In this document: piece after piece, positions 21,635 through 32,016 of the stretch
Layout: every line of letters starts with the position of its first letter
How positions within the stretch are numbered: the first letter of the stretch is position 1
Assembly: GCA_003550325.1 (NCBI GenBank)
Contig: QKWP01000219.1
Location: 315,241-379,240, forward strand
Direction of reading: 5' to 3'
Length of the DNA: 64,000 nt
Origin: Gigaspora rosea
Taxonomy: Eukaryota > Glomeromycota > Glomeromycetes > Diversisporales > Gigasporaceae
The notes under the pieces: generated by a model
What the model was told of the DNA's origin: nothing
The model's database searches: none
Seen by the model: only the letters and a program-made list of their open reading frames with translations
Position numbers and translations under genes: made by a program

Positions 21635-23600
21635 GTTAATGCGCTGTGCTGGTGTAAAAATACTGCTATTGTACGTGTATGGATAGGTATTCGTGTTACT
21701 TTGAGACAATAAGTAATATATGAAACCAAATCAGTTGAAAATACGTAAATTACTCTCAATCGTCAACAGATCGTCTTAAGATTCAAATTGTGTATATTGT
21801 GATTTATTAATTAGATTTATTGAATTTTCATTTAATGGTATCAGATCACTTGGTTCAAAAATTACTTCGCAGAAAACTTGGTTCACAGAGAGTTAAATTA
21901 CAGACAAGCTTATTTCATGGTCGATTATTTACGGACAAGTTCGTTTTTTAAATAGTTATTTCACAGAAATTAATTCTAGTCATTGTAAGTTTAGATTTAT
22001 TGAAGTTGACGCAATTTATAAAAAAAAAATGTCGGTGAATATTTTGTCTACAAAATTAATTTGTCTGTGAATTAATCGTCTGTAAAATAATCTTGTATGT
22101 AAATTAATTATCTATGAATTCAGTTGTCTATAAGTGATAGTTGTTGAAATAATATGGACGTAAATTCGCACGTAGATTTTTTTTTTTTATTTAACAGTAG
22201 GTATACTTAATTAACAATTTTTTTTATCCGGTTTTGTAGTCAGATTATATGTGAATTTATAGAATTTAAAAGCTATAACTTTTAAATAGACTAATAGTTT
22301 TTAATTTTTGACTTTTTTTTTTTTTTTACCTTGCCTCGCACCTGTGTACTACATGCTGTAATTCTTATGTGTAATTTAAATCACCCTCTTGTCAACAGTA
22401 TTGTTAAGAATAAAATAGAAACTGGGAGTAAAAAGTAACAATATATCAGATATGATATCACAATTATAATTAGCACTAAAATAGTTGAAGCATAACTGAT
22501 AGCGCAAATATAGATAAAGAAATTAAATCAACAATATTCAAAAATAATGAGGCTTTAACTCCGAATATTAATTTATTATAATATTAATTATAATACAATT
22601 GATCCACTCAAAACCGATCCTATACAAAACTGATAACTGATAAAAAATTAATCACCAAGTCTGTTTCTGCTATATGAATCTAATGGCTAATGATTTGAAA
22701 TCCGATAACCTTTCAATACTGATACAGAACCTGTCCACCGTCCACCATGCATACAGGCTCAACCATATATTGTTATTGGATGTTTCGCATTCATTAACGG
22801 TTTATTTTCTTTTTCTTTATAACAAATAAATCACATGAGCTTAATTATGTCTATCTTGGCATATAACACCTGTAATTCACCATTTTACTAATTCTTGATT
22901 ACGGGTTTTCACTCTCGTTTATGATGAAAACCTAATTCGAACTTAATAGAGAAATACGTCCAGCCGTCAATTAATATAACGGGAGAATAACATCTTTATT
23001 CCTCGTTACCCAGGGAAAGTATAATACTGCATTATTATTATGTAAAAAGAAAATAAAATAATGTAAATAATAGGCTCTATTTCTGAATTTTTTTTTTTTT
23101 TAGATGTACTCATATTGCGTTTCTTGTTTTAGCGCGACTGCGTCGCTCAGCTACCCTGATTATATTAACCAATTATGATGATAAGATCTGCACCACATGG
23201 CCATAAAATACCCTATTAAAACATTTATTTATATCATAGTTATATAGGTACCGTTGTTACTATAATAATATTTCTGCGCCCAGAATCACAGAATTTCTTT
23301 ATTCTGCCCCTGCTTCATTTAGTCGATCGTTGTTACATTCGATCATCCTTAAACATATCTCTGTAATACATGTTGCTCTATTACTTATTTAGATATCCTT
23401 AGTAATATGGACATTCGACGCGTCACAATAGCCTTACTTAATCATAAAACGAATTACTCTTTCCCCTTATCACGCCATTGCTTTTGTACACAGATCAATT
23501 ATGTATGAAATATTATTGCTTCGTTCAGGGACGAACGAACATGAAGCATTTAAATATTATCATCTCGCCGCTCACACAAAGGAATAGTATGATTAAGTTT
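21635..23600. other. Long stretch without a recognisable gene
   Basis: Bases 21855-22140 contain degenerate repeats of TTACAGACAAG/TCTGTGAATTAAT in both orientations. Bases 22700-23600 are less AT-rich than the surroundings, with possible control-like text, but no frame longer than 60 codons. I found no tRNA or splice-linked exons. Confidence 0.35.
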
Positions 23601-23605
23601 ATAGG

Positions 23606-24010
23606 TGTTGAAAGAATATTAGCATGTAATTAGATATGCGTTGGTGCATATCTCAAGGACGAATTGATTGTGTAAGACGGAAGGAAGTTGAACCGACAAT
23701 TGTGTAGTTTAATTAATTATGTATGTCGAAACATGTATATAAGTACGATGTGTTCGCTCTTCATGTACATATGATTAATCATGAATCAAAGGAATCAGAT
23801 CAGATTTAGAAGAATCAGAGAGAATTAGATTTAGATTATGACATTAGATTAGAGATCATATTAGGAGATTCTGTCCCTCATACATAATAAAGCATTAGGT
23901 ATTAGATAACGTTAGATATTATCTTAATGACTCCTCCTTTATAATAAAGTTTTTCTTTAATGAATGTTATTATGTCGTATCTCTTGGTTTTCACTTATTT
24001 TTGTTTCGTT
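23606..24010 (+). repeat. Possible solo LTR or promoter-like remnant
   Basis: Begins TGTTGAAAGAATATTAGCATG and contains a TATATAAG box (about 23736), a purine-rich GAATCAGAGAGAATTAG stretch, and two AATAAA-type signals (about 23887 and 23944). That order (TG start, TATA, poly-A signal) is that of an LTR, but I cannot find a matching end, a target duplication or a second copy. Confidence 0.25.
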
Positions 24011-24129
24011 TCCCTTGAATCCCCTTTGAGTATATTTATAACATGACTTTACGTATTCCTTCTCTTGTTCACTATCGCTGACTAAATCTGGCCCTCTAAT
24101 CTGACGCTCTCCCAATTTCGATAGTGACA

Positions 24130-24655
24130 CCGTATAAGCGCGAAATAACGCCCAGGGGCGTTAATTCGAAAATCAGATACTCCTAAATAGCTTATGTTGG
24201 GCGTCCGAATTAACGCGCATCTCTAAAAATAAATAAAAAAAGATAAATGAGTAAAAAACTGTTTCGGAACTGGTTTGATAATAAGTAAATCTATTTTTTG
24301 GCTTAAAGTTGCTCTTCAGGTCGAGACGATTCTAAGTAGTAAAATCATCAAAAATGATCCAGTAGTTCGTCCGTTCCTCGTTAAAGTTTGTTTACAGATT
24401 ATGTAAATAAAGGTAAACAAACGTTACGAAACTTTGAAGAGACATTGCGGACAAACTACTGGACTATTTTTAATGATTTTCCCACCATTATAATCACCTC
24501 GACATGAAGAGCAACTTTTGTTAAAGTCAAAAAATAGATTTACTTAATATCAAACCAGTTCCGGCCACTTGTTTATTCTTATAACTATTCATTATAGTTA
24601 AACTAATTCTTGTTTCGAAATAACGCGCAGGTGGCGTTATTTCGTGCTTGTACGG
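24130..24655. mobile_element. CCGTAT-family MITE with large internal palindrome
   Basis: Ends CCGTATAAGCGCGAAATAAC and (inverted) CCGTACAAGCACGAAATAAC belong to the same family as 32069-32301 and 57392-57654. Flanks are CA and AT rather than the TA seen at the others. Between 24255 and 24570 an inverted repeat with arms of about 130 bases (GAACTGGTTTGATAATAAGT and its partner) brackets GTCCGCAATGTCTC-type text. GCGTTAATTCG/CGTTATTTCG repeats flank it. Confidence 0.65.
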
Positions 24656-25318
24656 ATACCCATACTTTACATTTCAGGTTATCCGAATCTGTAATCTCGT
24701 TTATCGAGAGATTCCAATATGAATATATGGGATTTTTGGTCAAGATCACGAAATCAAAATCTCGATAATACTAAATCTCAATGTATTGAACCCGAAAAAA
24801 CTATCCCTGAAGAGGTAACAACCCAAAACTAATTGTTTTTTTTTTTCAGAATTTAGTTTTCAGGATATTACCTCTTGGGATTTGTTCTTTTGGGATTTAA
24901 TACACGAGATTTAGTATTATCAGGATTTGATGTTCAGGATTTTAACCAAAATCAATATACAGAAATCTTAATTATAAATGGCGAATAAAAATTTGGGATT
25001 TAAACGTTCCCTATTTCGACTTATTTAGTTTGTTATAATTATAATATTAATCGCATTTGAAATAAGCAGTTTCACCGTGTTTATGTTAAATTAGTTTGTA
25101 AGTATAGTCTAAAATAAAGAAAATTTTTCACAGTTTCGTAAGTTAATGATAAGATTATAAATTATCTGCCACTTTAAAAATTGATAATTCATTCATAGTT
25201 CACACATAAATTTATCATATTCGTGTTGATTTAATCAATAGGTCACTTTTCATTAAATTTTTATTTAGATTAATTTAACTGCATGAATTGCAATAATTTA
25301 TTCATCAATGTATTTGAA
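24656..25318. other. Non-coding stretch
   Basis: Bases 24690-24960 form a loose inverted repeat (GGGATTTTTGGTCAAGATC...GATTTTAACCAAAATC; ATCCCTGAAGAGGTAAC...ATTACCTCTTGGGATT), probably a fold-back element of about 270 bp. The rest is AT-rich without features. Confidence 0.4.
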
Positions 25319-25557
25319 CATATGGGCGGATTTATTTCCGATCGACAAAAAATGTGATTATTGTAAAATTAACGTTGATTAGTTGATTTATTAAATACAA
25401 TAGTAAATATTTAGGGCTTTGTAAAACTAGAGCTAAAACTTTTTTCTAAAAACATGACAGTTGGAAATTTCACATTTATATTCGCCAAGACCTTAGTTTC
25501 AGGGATCCCGCAACGGTTTTTTAGGATCCCGCAAGAACAAAAACTTATTAGTGACGA

Positions 25558-25677
25558 TGTCAAAGGAATCACAACATAGAAATACGGTACCCTGCGCAGT
25601 ATGTGGCAGAGAAAAGTTTCGTAAACTAATACCAAAACTCTCACTTAATGCTATGCAAAACCCTGCTCTCAGAATTT
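25558..25677 (+). pseudogene. Short zinc-finger-like fragment (CAVCG)
   Basis: A 39-codon frame with the motif TVPCAVCGREKF and the ending NPALRI. A similar CxxC start is known, from memory, at the N-terminal side of Helitron-associated or OTU/PIF1-type proteins in fungi of this group, but that link is weak. A second, shorter version lies at 25779-25830. No start context or partner exons found. Confidence 0.25.
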
Positions 25678-25778
25678 AAACGCTGAACTTGGTTTGTACT
25701 ATCAACTTTGTTTTAAACATTATACTGAGTTGGTTTTATTTGATAGAAATTTAAGCACGAATAAAAAAAGAATATAGA

Positions 25779-25830
25779 CAACGTAAAAACACGGGGCCAT
25801 GTGCAGTATGTGGCAAAGATCTTTAAACAA
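25779..25830 (+). pseudogene. Second CAVCG fragment
   Basis: Reads QRKNTGPCAVCGKDL then stops. It parallels HRNTVPCAVCGREKF of the previous entry, as do flanking bases (ACGTAAAAACACGGGGCCAT), so the region seems to be a diverged duplication of about 220 bp. Confidence 0.25.
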
Positions 25831-26411
25831 ACAAGAATAGTTATTTCAGAATACAAGAATAGTTTCGGTATTGTGGTATGAATTTCCGTGTTTATATTCA
25901 TTCAGTAAGACCTTACAAAATTGATAATTTTTTTACTTCGTATTAATATTCACTAATCTCAAAACTAAAACATTAGTTTACTAGATATAGTCAACAAAAA
26001 ATACTAGACGTTTTAGATAATCTTCAATGATTTTAATTAACAGTATTTTATATCTTGTGTGTTATAATTTTATAGTAGTTGTGTAGATGTGATTTAGATC
26101 AAATACGTATGAGAGATATTGTTTAATTTAATATAAGCTAAAAGTTGACATGCGTCTCTAGTAGATGGTGATGACAGAAATATAGAGTCGAATTACTATT
26201 TAAAAATATATAATTAAATAAAGCTTCGCTGATAATAAATAATTTGATAACTGATAATAAATCGTTTGAAATTGTTATTGATTTTAATCATATTTTTTTG
26301 ATTAACAAATGTCACGTTATTAATTTGATTGGTTAATGGTCATGTTTGATCATCATATGTGATAAACCCGAATTTGTGACAATATTGAGTGGAAACAAAT
26401 CCGCCCATATG

Positions 26412-26920
26412 AATAATGTATAGTTCTTCGTTATTTTTAAATATATGTCAATTCGAGATTGACTTATGTCATTTATAAATTTAAAAATAATTATTGCGTA
26501 ATTGGTGGAATTTATTAAGAAATACGAATTTATATACGTAGACTACAGTTTTGTTCAGTTACATAAATTTAAAACCAAACTAACCAATAAAAAATGATCT
26601 ATTTTACATTGATTATGTAAAATTCAACCACATCGTCTTGTACATAAAGATTTATCCTTTCAACAAGAACATGCCTCAGCGTTGCAATTTGTTTTTTTGA
26701 CAACAGCAACAATTAGGTTGGCTATTTTCATTGGAGTGCCTTTTCTAAGTTAGAAAATATTCATTTCATTCGCTGCTGTTACGTGTTAATAAGTAACTTT
26801 CGGCATTAAAAAAACCAAACTCAAACGGCTGGAACGCTATTGAACTTACAAATGAGTGCAAGTGTTTTACTTATAAATGGATCGAACATTTCGAAAAATA
26901 AGGCAATGATTTTATTAACT
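26412..26920. other. Non-coding stretch
   Basis: AT-rich with no long frame, no visible RNA gene and no inverted-repeat pair that I could identify. Confidence 0.3.
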
Positions 26921-27105
26921 TACGCTTTGTTATATACTCATATTTTGACTATAATTATTATATAATAAACACCTAAATTAATTTACGCTTTGCTATATAC
27001 TCATATTTTACTATAATTATTACATAATAAACTCTTAAATTAATTTACGCTTTGCTATATACTCATATTTTGACTATAATTATTACATAATAAACTCTTA
27101 AATGA
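26921..27105. repeat. Tandem repeat, unit 62-63 bp, three copies
   Basis: TTACGCTTTGCTATATACTC begins at about 26920, 26983 and 27045, each followed by ATATTTTGACTATAATTATT and AATAAAC. The copies are nearly identical, which suggests a recent expansion. It lies 500 bases beyond the 3' end of the integrase gene. Confidence 0.85.
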
Positions 27106-27263
27106 TTACATACTTTCATGCAGAATTGTATATTCTTTTGTATACCGACTGTAGCATAATTGATCTTATTTTCGATAGCTTAATTGTTATCTTATTTCGG
27201 TATTCTAATTACTTTACCGACCGTGCATAATTCCAATCTCCCATTCACCTTTCGATCGATCAA

Positions 27264-27287
27264 CACGTGAGTCACGTGGATCACGTG
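27264..27287. promoter_or_regulatory. Three CACGTG (E-box) sites at exact 9-bp spacing
   Basis: CACGTG occurs at 27264, 27273 and 27282. CACGTG is the palindromic core bound by bHLH proteins such as Cbf1 or Pho4 in fungi (established). In DNA this AT-rich three phased copies are unexpected. No gene start is visible within 300 bases, so a target gene is unknown; it could equally be a transposon subterminal motif. Confidence 0.45.
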
Positions 27288-27600
27288 CCCACAACATTCA
27301 TTATATTTGAACCTTTCCATTCCAAAGACAATATCGAATTTTTTATTTTTATTTTTTTTATTTTTGTATTTTATTTTTTTTTTTTATTTTTTATTTTTTT
27401 TGTTTGATTTTTGATTTTTGATTTTTATGCTGATAATTTTTATTCCTATTACTTTAAAGCTCCCGTACCAAGTTTATCACATACTCATTTCTATCATGAC
27501 ATCACATTAAATAATTGGTCTTTACTATATTTTATAGATAGATAATTGATTATTGCTTAATAAATTTGCTTATATAAATATGTATGAATTTATAAATTTT
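27288..27600. other. T-rich tract 3' of the integrase gene
   Basis: Bases 27335-27425 are nearly pure T/A. The remainder, up to the stop codon of the minus-strand gene, would hold its 3' UTR; AATAAA-like text on the minus strand is common here and not diagnostic. Confidence 0.4.
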
Positions 27601-29660
27601 TTACCTTTTGATATGTAATAAATTCATTTGGTTATTTTTATGAAATTCATCAATTTGACTTGAAGATCGAGATAATCTTTGCTTGAAACTGGCTTGTCTC
27701 AATGAAATTGTAGTATTTAAGGGGACTACACCAAGTGAAAAATAATTTGAAGTATCTAGTGGTTCAAGTTCACTTGCTGGATACCAGTGATCAAGTACCC
27801 CAAATTGGCAGGCAATTTGATATGAGTTATAGTTGGGCATTTTTTGGATAATTTTACAAGGTAAAAATTGACAATCAATGTTTTGCCTATCAATATCTGG
27901 AATTTGAAGTTTTACCAATTCACCGGGTTTGAATATTTGATCATGTTTAGTTCTATATTTTGGCTGCATTCTATTTTGCTTAAGATCATAATTTCTTTGA
28001 AAAGTAGTTTCATGCTATAAAAATTATAAAAATAAATATATTTTATTATCATTTTTTTAATAAAACAAATAATATACAAATAATATATTTATACTTATTT
28101 ACTTCATGTACAATAGGATTAGATTCAATATCAAAATGTGCTTGCCATTTTTCTTTCTCTTGTACAGTATAATGTTGTCTTTTATCAAAATCATCATCAG
28201 AATCCTCAATTATAATAATTTCATTGGAATTGACCATTCTGTCTTCAATTTTTATAAAATTAATATTTGTTTGCTCATCTGCACTGTTATCCATTTCATA
28301 CCATACATCTGCATCACTATTTATTTCTTGTAAATCACCCATATCACTAATTGTATCACTATCATCATAGGTTTCTTCAATATTTTCTATTTCATTATTG
28401 AATTCTGAAATAATAGTTGGTTGAAGATCCATTTCAGATATTAAAGTTTGGTCATTTAATGATGAAACTGATCCTTTAGCTGATGAATAATTATCTTTTT
28501 CAAGCAAATTAGCCAAATTTGTATCACAATGTGGAAGTTGTCTAAATACTAAATGATAGGGAACAGACTTATTCGCAGTGCAGTGTTGGCAATTCATGGC
28601 CCCTACAAAACATACAAATTAGTTAAAATAATAATAATAATTAATAATTTTAGTATAATACTTACAAACAACAAACTTTAAACCAGCACTCCAGTCATTT
28701 CGATTTGTATCTTCCATCCAGGCTACTAATTTAGATTGGAGGAAATTATTCCCCTTTTCAACTAATAATTGACAACGTGAATTTTGAGGTTGCTCATGAA
28801 TAATTCTGCTATTTGGGCATAGTTTTAGAGTTTCTTCAACAACTTTTTCAACAAATCCGTTACCGTTGTTAGAGTAAAGTATTGCAGGTGGGCCATATAA
28901 AAGACAAAAATTAAGTAAGCATGCAGCTGCTTCTTCTGCAGTTTTGGACCTTGATGGCTCCGCATAAGAGAATTTAGAAAAATGATCTCTTATATGAAAT
29001 ATATATTTATACATTCCATCAGGTTCTGATGACATGTCTATTGTACTAATCTATAAATAAATTACATTAGTACTATAATTTATTATTGAACACAAAAAGA
29101 TTAAATTCTTACTTGTACGTGATTTAAAAAACCTTCAGCAACAATTGGACTTGGAGGAACTTTTTTAAAGGCTCGACAGGCATTGCAGACTTTGCATTCA
29201 CGTATCGCATTTTTAACCACATGCTGTGGGATGTAACAGTATCTAACACGAATCTTAAAATTAAAGGTAAATATTATTATTATTTTTTTTATTAAAAATT
29301 TTCAATGCTTACTTTTTTCCATGTTTTATTTTGACCACCATGCTCAGTAGCCAGATGTGCTGCACAAATCACATCATAAAAACCTTCAACTGGACAAACT
29401 TGTGTTCCTAAATCATTTTCAGTTGCATTTATTAAATGAAGTTCTTCGGCTGTACCGACTTGAATGATTTTAAAAACATGTGTAACCCAATGTTTAAAAC
29501 CTGGTTTATGTGGAAGGTTTGGATTTTTAAGTACATTCAAACACTCATTATAACGACCCCTATTCATTAAACACCGTTTATTTTTCCTCCGGTCAATGAA
29601 AGCCTTTAAGATTCGATTAAAAGCTTCACGATCCAGAAAACTATATTGTTGAGATTCCAT
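27601..29660 (-). CDS. KRBA2-like retroviral-type integrase gene, five exons
   Basis: Proposed exons (minus): 29660-29313, 29253-29113, 29050-28666, 28602-28103, 28014-27601. All four introns are GT-AG, 59-88 nt, and phases join to one frame of 595 residues. Order: HHCC zinc part (His102/His107, Cys136/Cys139), integrase core, acidic linker (about 340-432), and a C-terminal barrel-like part (KPGELVKLQIPDID). Core acids: Asp168 (TIDM), position 224, Glu261 (LVEKGN), with spacing typical of DDE integrases. Position 224 is Asn (YSNNGNGF) where the family has SDNG, so strand transfer should be lost (inference). The linker carries IIIIEDSDDDFD (420-431), a SUMO-interaction-type motif. The start is the first ATG after a TATAAAA box and an upstream hairpin repeat. 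Related genes (KRBA2/SCAND3 type, Ginger- or Ty3-derived) are integrase-only proteins. No terminal repeats were found around it. It could be a recent but inactivated element copy rather than a domesticated gene. Confidence 0.8.
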
Positions 29661-29692
29661 GATTGTAATGAAAATTAGAAAAGGCGATTTCG

Positions 29693-29699
29693 TTTTATA
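29693..29699 (-). promoter_or_regulatory. TATA-like box before integrase gene
   Basis: TATAAAA on the minus strand, about 33 bases before the ATG. In AT-rich DNA such a match can be chance, but position and clean sequence fit a core promoter with a very short 5' UTR. Confidence 0.35.
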
Positions 29700-29728
29700 T
29701 TTATGTCATCAATTATTGAGTCATCTTG

Positions 29729-29864
29729 CATCTAAAGTAGCCCCCATCTAAAGTAGCGCCTGACTAAATTTAAGTCCCTGAAATTAGATCTTCGTGCATG
29801 CATTAAGTCGTAATTTTAGTTAGGGTGCTACTTTAGATATATAAAGTGTAGCTACTTTAGATAG
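29729..29864. repeat. Hairpin MITE in the integrase promoter region
   Basis: ATCTAAAGTAGC occurs twice at the left (29730, 29747) and twice inverted at the right (GCTACTTTAGAT at about 29827 and 29851), so the 136 bases can fold on themselves. The inner edge is 70 bases from the integrase ATG and may affect its expression (inference). Confidence 0.6.
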
Positions 29865-30902
29865 TTAAATGCAACAAGCCTAACAGCCGTTACATTAAAA
29901 TCGGCCTGAGTTTATTTTAAATCAACGTAAATTTAAAAATAACGTGTTGATTAGCAATCGATGAATACGTGATCAATGCAGGACATATATACCTCTTATT
30001 GGTATCTTATCTGTGCTGATTTGTTCAATTTTCAACTCGATTTGGCTAATAATTTAACATTATTGGTTGAAATGTTCAAAATAATCTAAATTATTATAAA
30101 CTTCTTATTTATTTAATTGATAAATCACTTCCTAATGTGTTTCTTAATAATATTAATTTAGCTGATGTGCAGAAATAAGTAATGCAGCAGTCCGATTTTA
30201 TTTTCAATTAGGCTTTGAACACACCCATTAGCTAACTTTCGATATTCTATATATTTCTTTTTATAAGTACCTACGGCTATTCATTAATTTATCATTCCTT
30301 GTTTGCAAATGAAACCATTTGAGCAAATCTGCATTTTTGCTACAGGATTTCCACCAACCGGCACCAACTGCATCGATAATATATCGATTTTCTGGATTTT
30401 CTTCTACAAACATGACTATCACAAGATTTTGTTCTTTGGTGGTGTTCTTTTTGGAGACATTATTGAATGATTGCAATTTAACAATAACCAAATATTTTAG
30501 AAGAAAATAAAATGCTTTGAAATTTTGAGCGAATGTTTTTTTTTTTAAAGTAATATACGGTATCAATATCATTATTGTACGTACACAGTAATATTTGTAA
30601 TAACGATAACGTAATAATGATTACACTGATTTCAAAATTTCCCGATTTCATGAAATAAGAGATCTCCAAAAACTCCTATATCACTTAAATCACAAATAAG
30701 TTTTTTCGAATTCCTATTTATTTTCAAATACGTCACTTTTATTTTGTTAACTTTGAACCCCTTAATGATCTGGATTCGTTATCTGTTTCATATTAAGTTT
30801 GACGGAAAAATTTGCCTATAATTAATTTCGGCCAAATGAAAACCAGAATACTAAAAATGGACTTCATAATAATCTGGGAATAGGTTAGTCATGGCAAAAA
30901 AA
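29865..30902. other. Mostly non-coding stretch
   Basis: AT-rich, no long frame except the possible fragment at 30261-30572. No repeat structure identified. Confidence 0.3.
30261..30572 (-). pseudogene. Unidentified coding-like fragment
   Basis: The second half of this minus-strand frame has balanced composition (NPENRYIIDAVGAGWWKSC, KNADLLKWFHLQTRND), unlike random AT-rich translation, and ends near a GT donor (GTACTT) followed by AG 20 bases later. No family recognised. It lies 600 bases upstream of the integrase gene on the same strand and might be a lost exon of a neighbouring gene. Confidence 0.3.
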
Positions 30903-31810
30903 ATGTCCAGATCACACGATCAACGATCACTTCCGGCCTCTTTGACGTAGTCCGATAATTCATATGTTACATAAAATTTAATCTTATTAATATAATATTT
31001 ATTATGATAAGCTATAAAAATCAGATTAAAATGAAATATGGTAATATAAAAAAATTGACAAATCATTGAAAAATCAAAATTTATGGGACGCATTTTTTAG
31101 GGTTAGGGGTTAAGGTTAGAAATTAGTTTTAGGGTAGAGATTATATTGAACAATATAAGTGGGTTTTAGAAGGTTAAGTAGAAACCGAGATTTCATTTTA
31201 ATTATGATCTGCGACATTTATTAAGAACCGTGACAGAACATAATGAAAACAGATTAAAATGAAATATGATAGTAAAAAAAAAATTGACAGATTCACCGAA
31301 AAATAAGCTTTGTGGGATGCATTTTTTAGGATTAGGGGTTAAGGTTAGAGACAAGTATAAGCGGATTTTGGTGAGTTAAATAGAAACCGGTAGAGGTCTG
31401 ACTCAATAAATAATATATTCGAATATTTAAAACTTAACTGAATATATTCATTGAATATTCATTGAATATATATATATATATATTTATAATTTTATTTTAT
31501 TTTTTAATAAATTATTTGCAATTTTATTGGCTAATTTAAGTGAGATAGTTATATAATTTTTTAAAATTGAAATATATTTAATATTCAATGAATATTCAAT
31601 GAATATTCGAATATTCATTCAAAATTTTTGAATGAATATTCGAATACTAAAAAATTGAACGAATGAATATTCAAATGCTTATTTTTTGAATGAGTCAGAC
31701 CTCTAGAAACCGGATTTCATTTTAATTATGATCTGCGACAAGAATTAAATTTTGTGTAACATATGATTTAGCGGACTACGTCAAAGAGGCCATTGATCGC
31801 GTGTCTGGAT
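30903..31810. mobile_element. Inverted-repeat element with internal direct repeat
   Basis: GGCCTCTTTGACGTAGTCCG lies near both ends in opposite orientation (about 30935 and 31790), and the arms match for about 75 bases (ATATGTTACATAAAATTTAAT). Internally, CAGATTAAAATGAAATATGR...ATGCATTTTTTAGG occurs twice (31022 and 31251), each followed by GGTTAGGGGTTAAGGTTAG-like text. A hAT-type MITE has inserted at 31391. No coding frame. Confidence 0.65.
31391..31705. mobile_element. hAT-type MITE with perfect 8-bp duplication
   Basis: Ends TAGAGGTCTGACTCA and its exact inverse, flanked by GAAACCGG on both sides (31383-31390, 31706-31713). The uninterrupted host text, TAGAAACCGNGATTTCATTTT, is present in the sister repeat near 31180. 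The interior is made of GAATATTCATTGAATATT palindromes, themselves inverted about the centre. Confidence 0.85.
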
Positions 31811-32016
31811 AGGCTGATTTGAGTGATATAAAAAATGGGATGTCTCTAATTGTTGATCTACATGTGGTTGTTGACCAATCAAAATTGATTAATTTTTTAA
31901 AATTCATCACTTTACGATATTGCAATAATTACGATCATTACGGCAGAAAGATAAAATAAAAAATTGTATAAACACGCACAAAAAAAATTACTAATGTGAA
32001 GTGTAGAGAAGTAGTA

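Larger units (their letters stand above)
25319..26411. mobile_element. 1.1-kb inverted-repeat element with coding relics
   Basis: CATATGGGCGGATTTATTTCC at the left (20 of these bases) matches the inverted right end CATATGGGCGGATTTGTTTC with one difference. No clear target duplication. It encloses two short coding-like pieces with the CAVCG motif (next entries), so it may be an element that captured gene fragments. Confidence 0.5.

Noticed and set aside
25411..25644. Minus-strand frame of 77 codons
   Set aside because: Opposite strand to the CAVCG fragment; hydrophobic/Ser-rich without a motif.
28106..28333. Plus-strand frame of 75 codons
   Set aside because: It lies opposite the acidic linker of the integrase gene and is its shadow.
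27601..29660. LTR retrotransposon with the integrase as its pol part
   Set aside because: No protease, RT or RNase H text and no LTR pair was found within several kb on either side.
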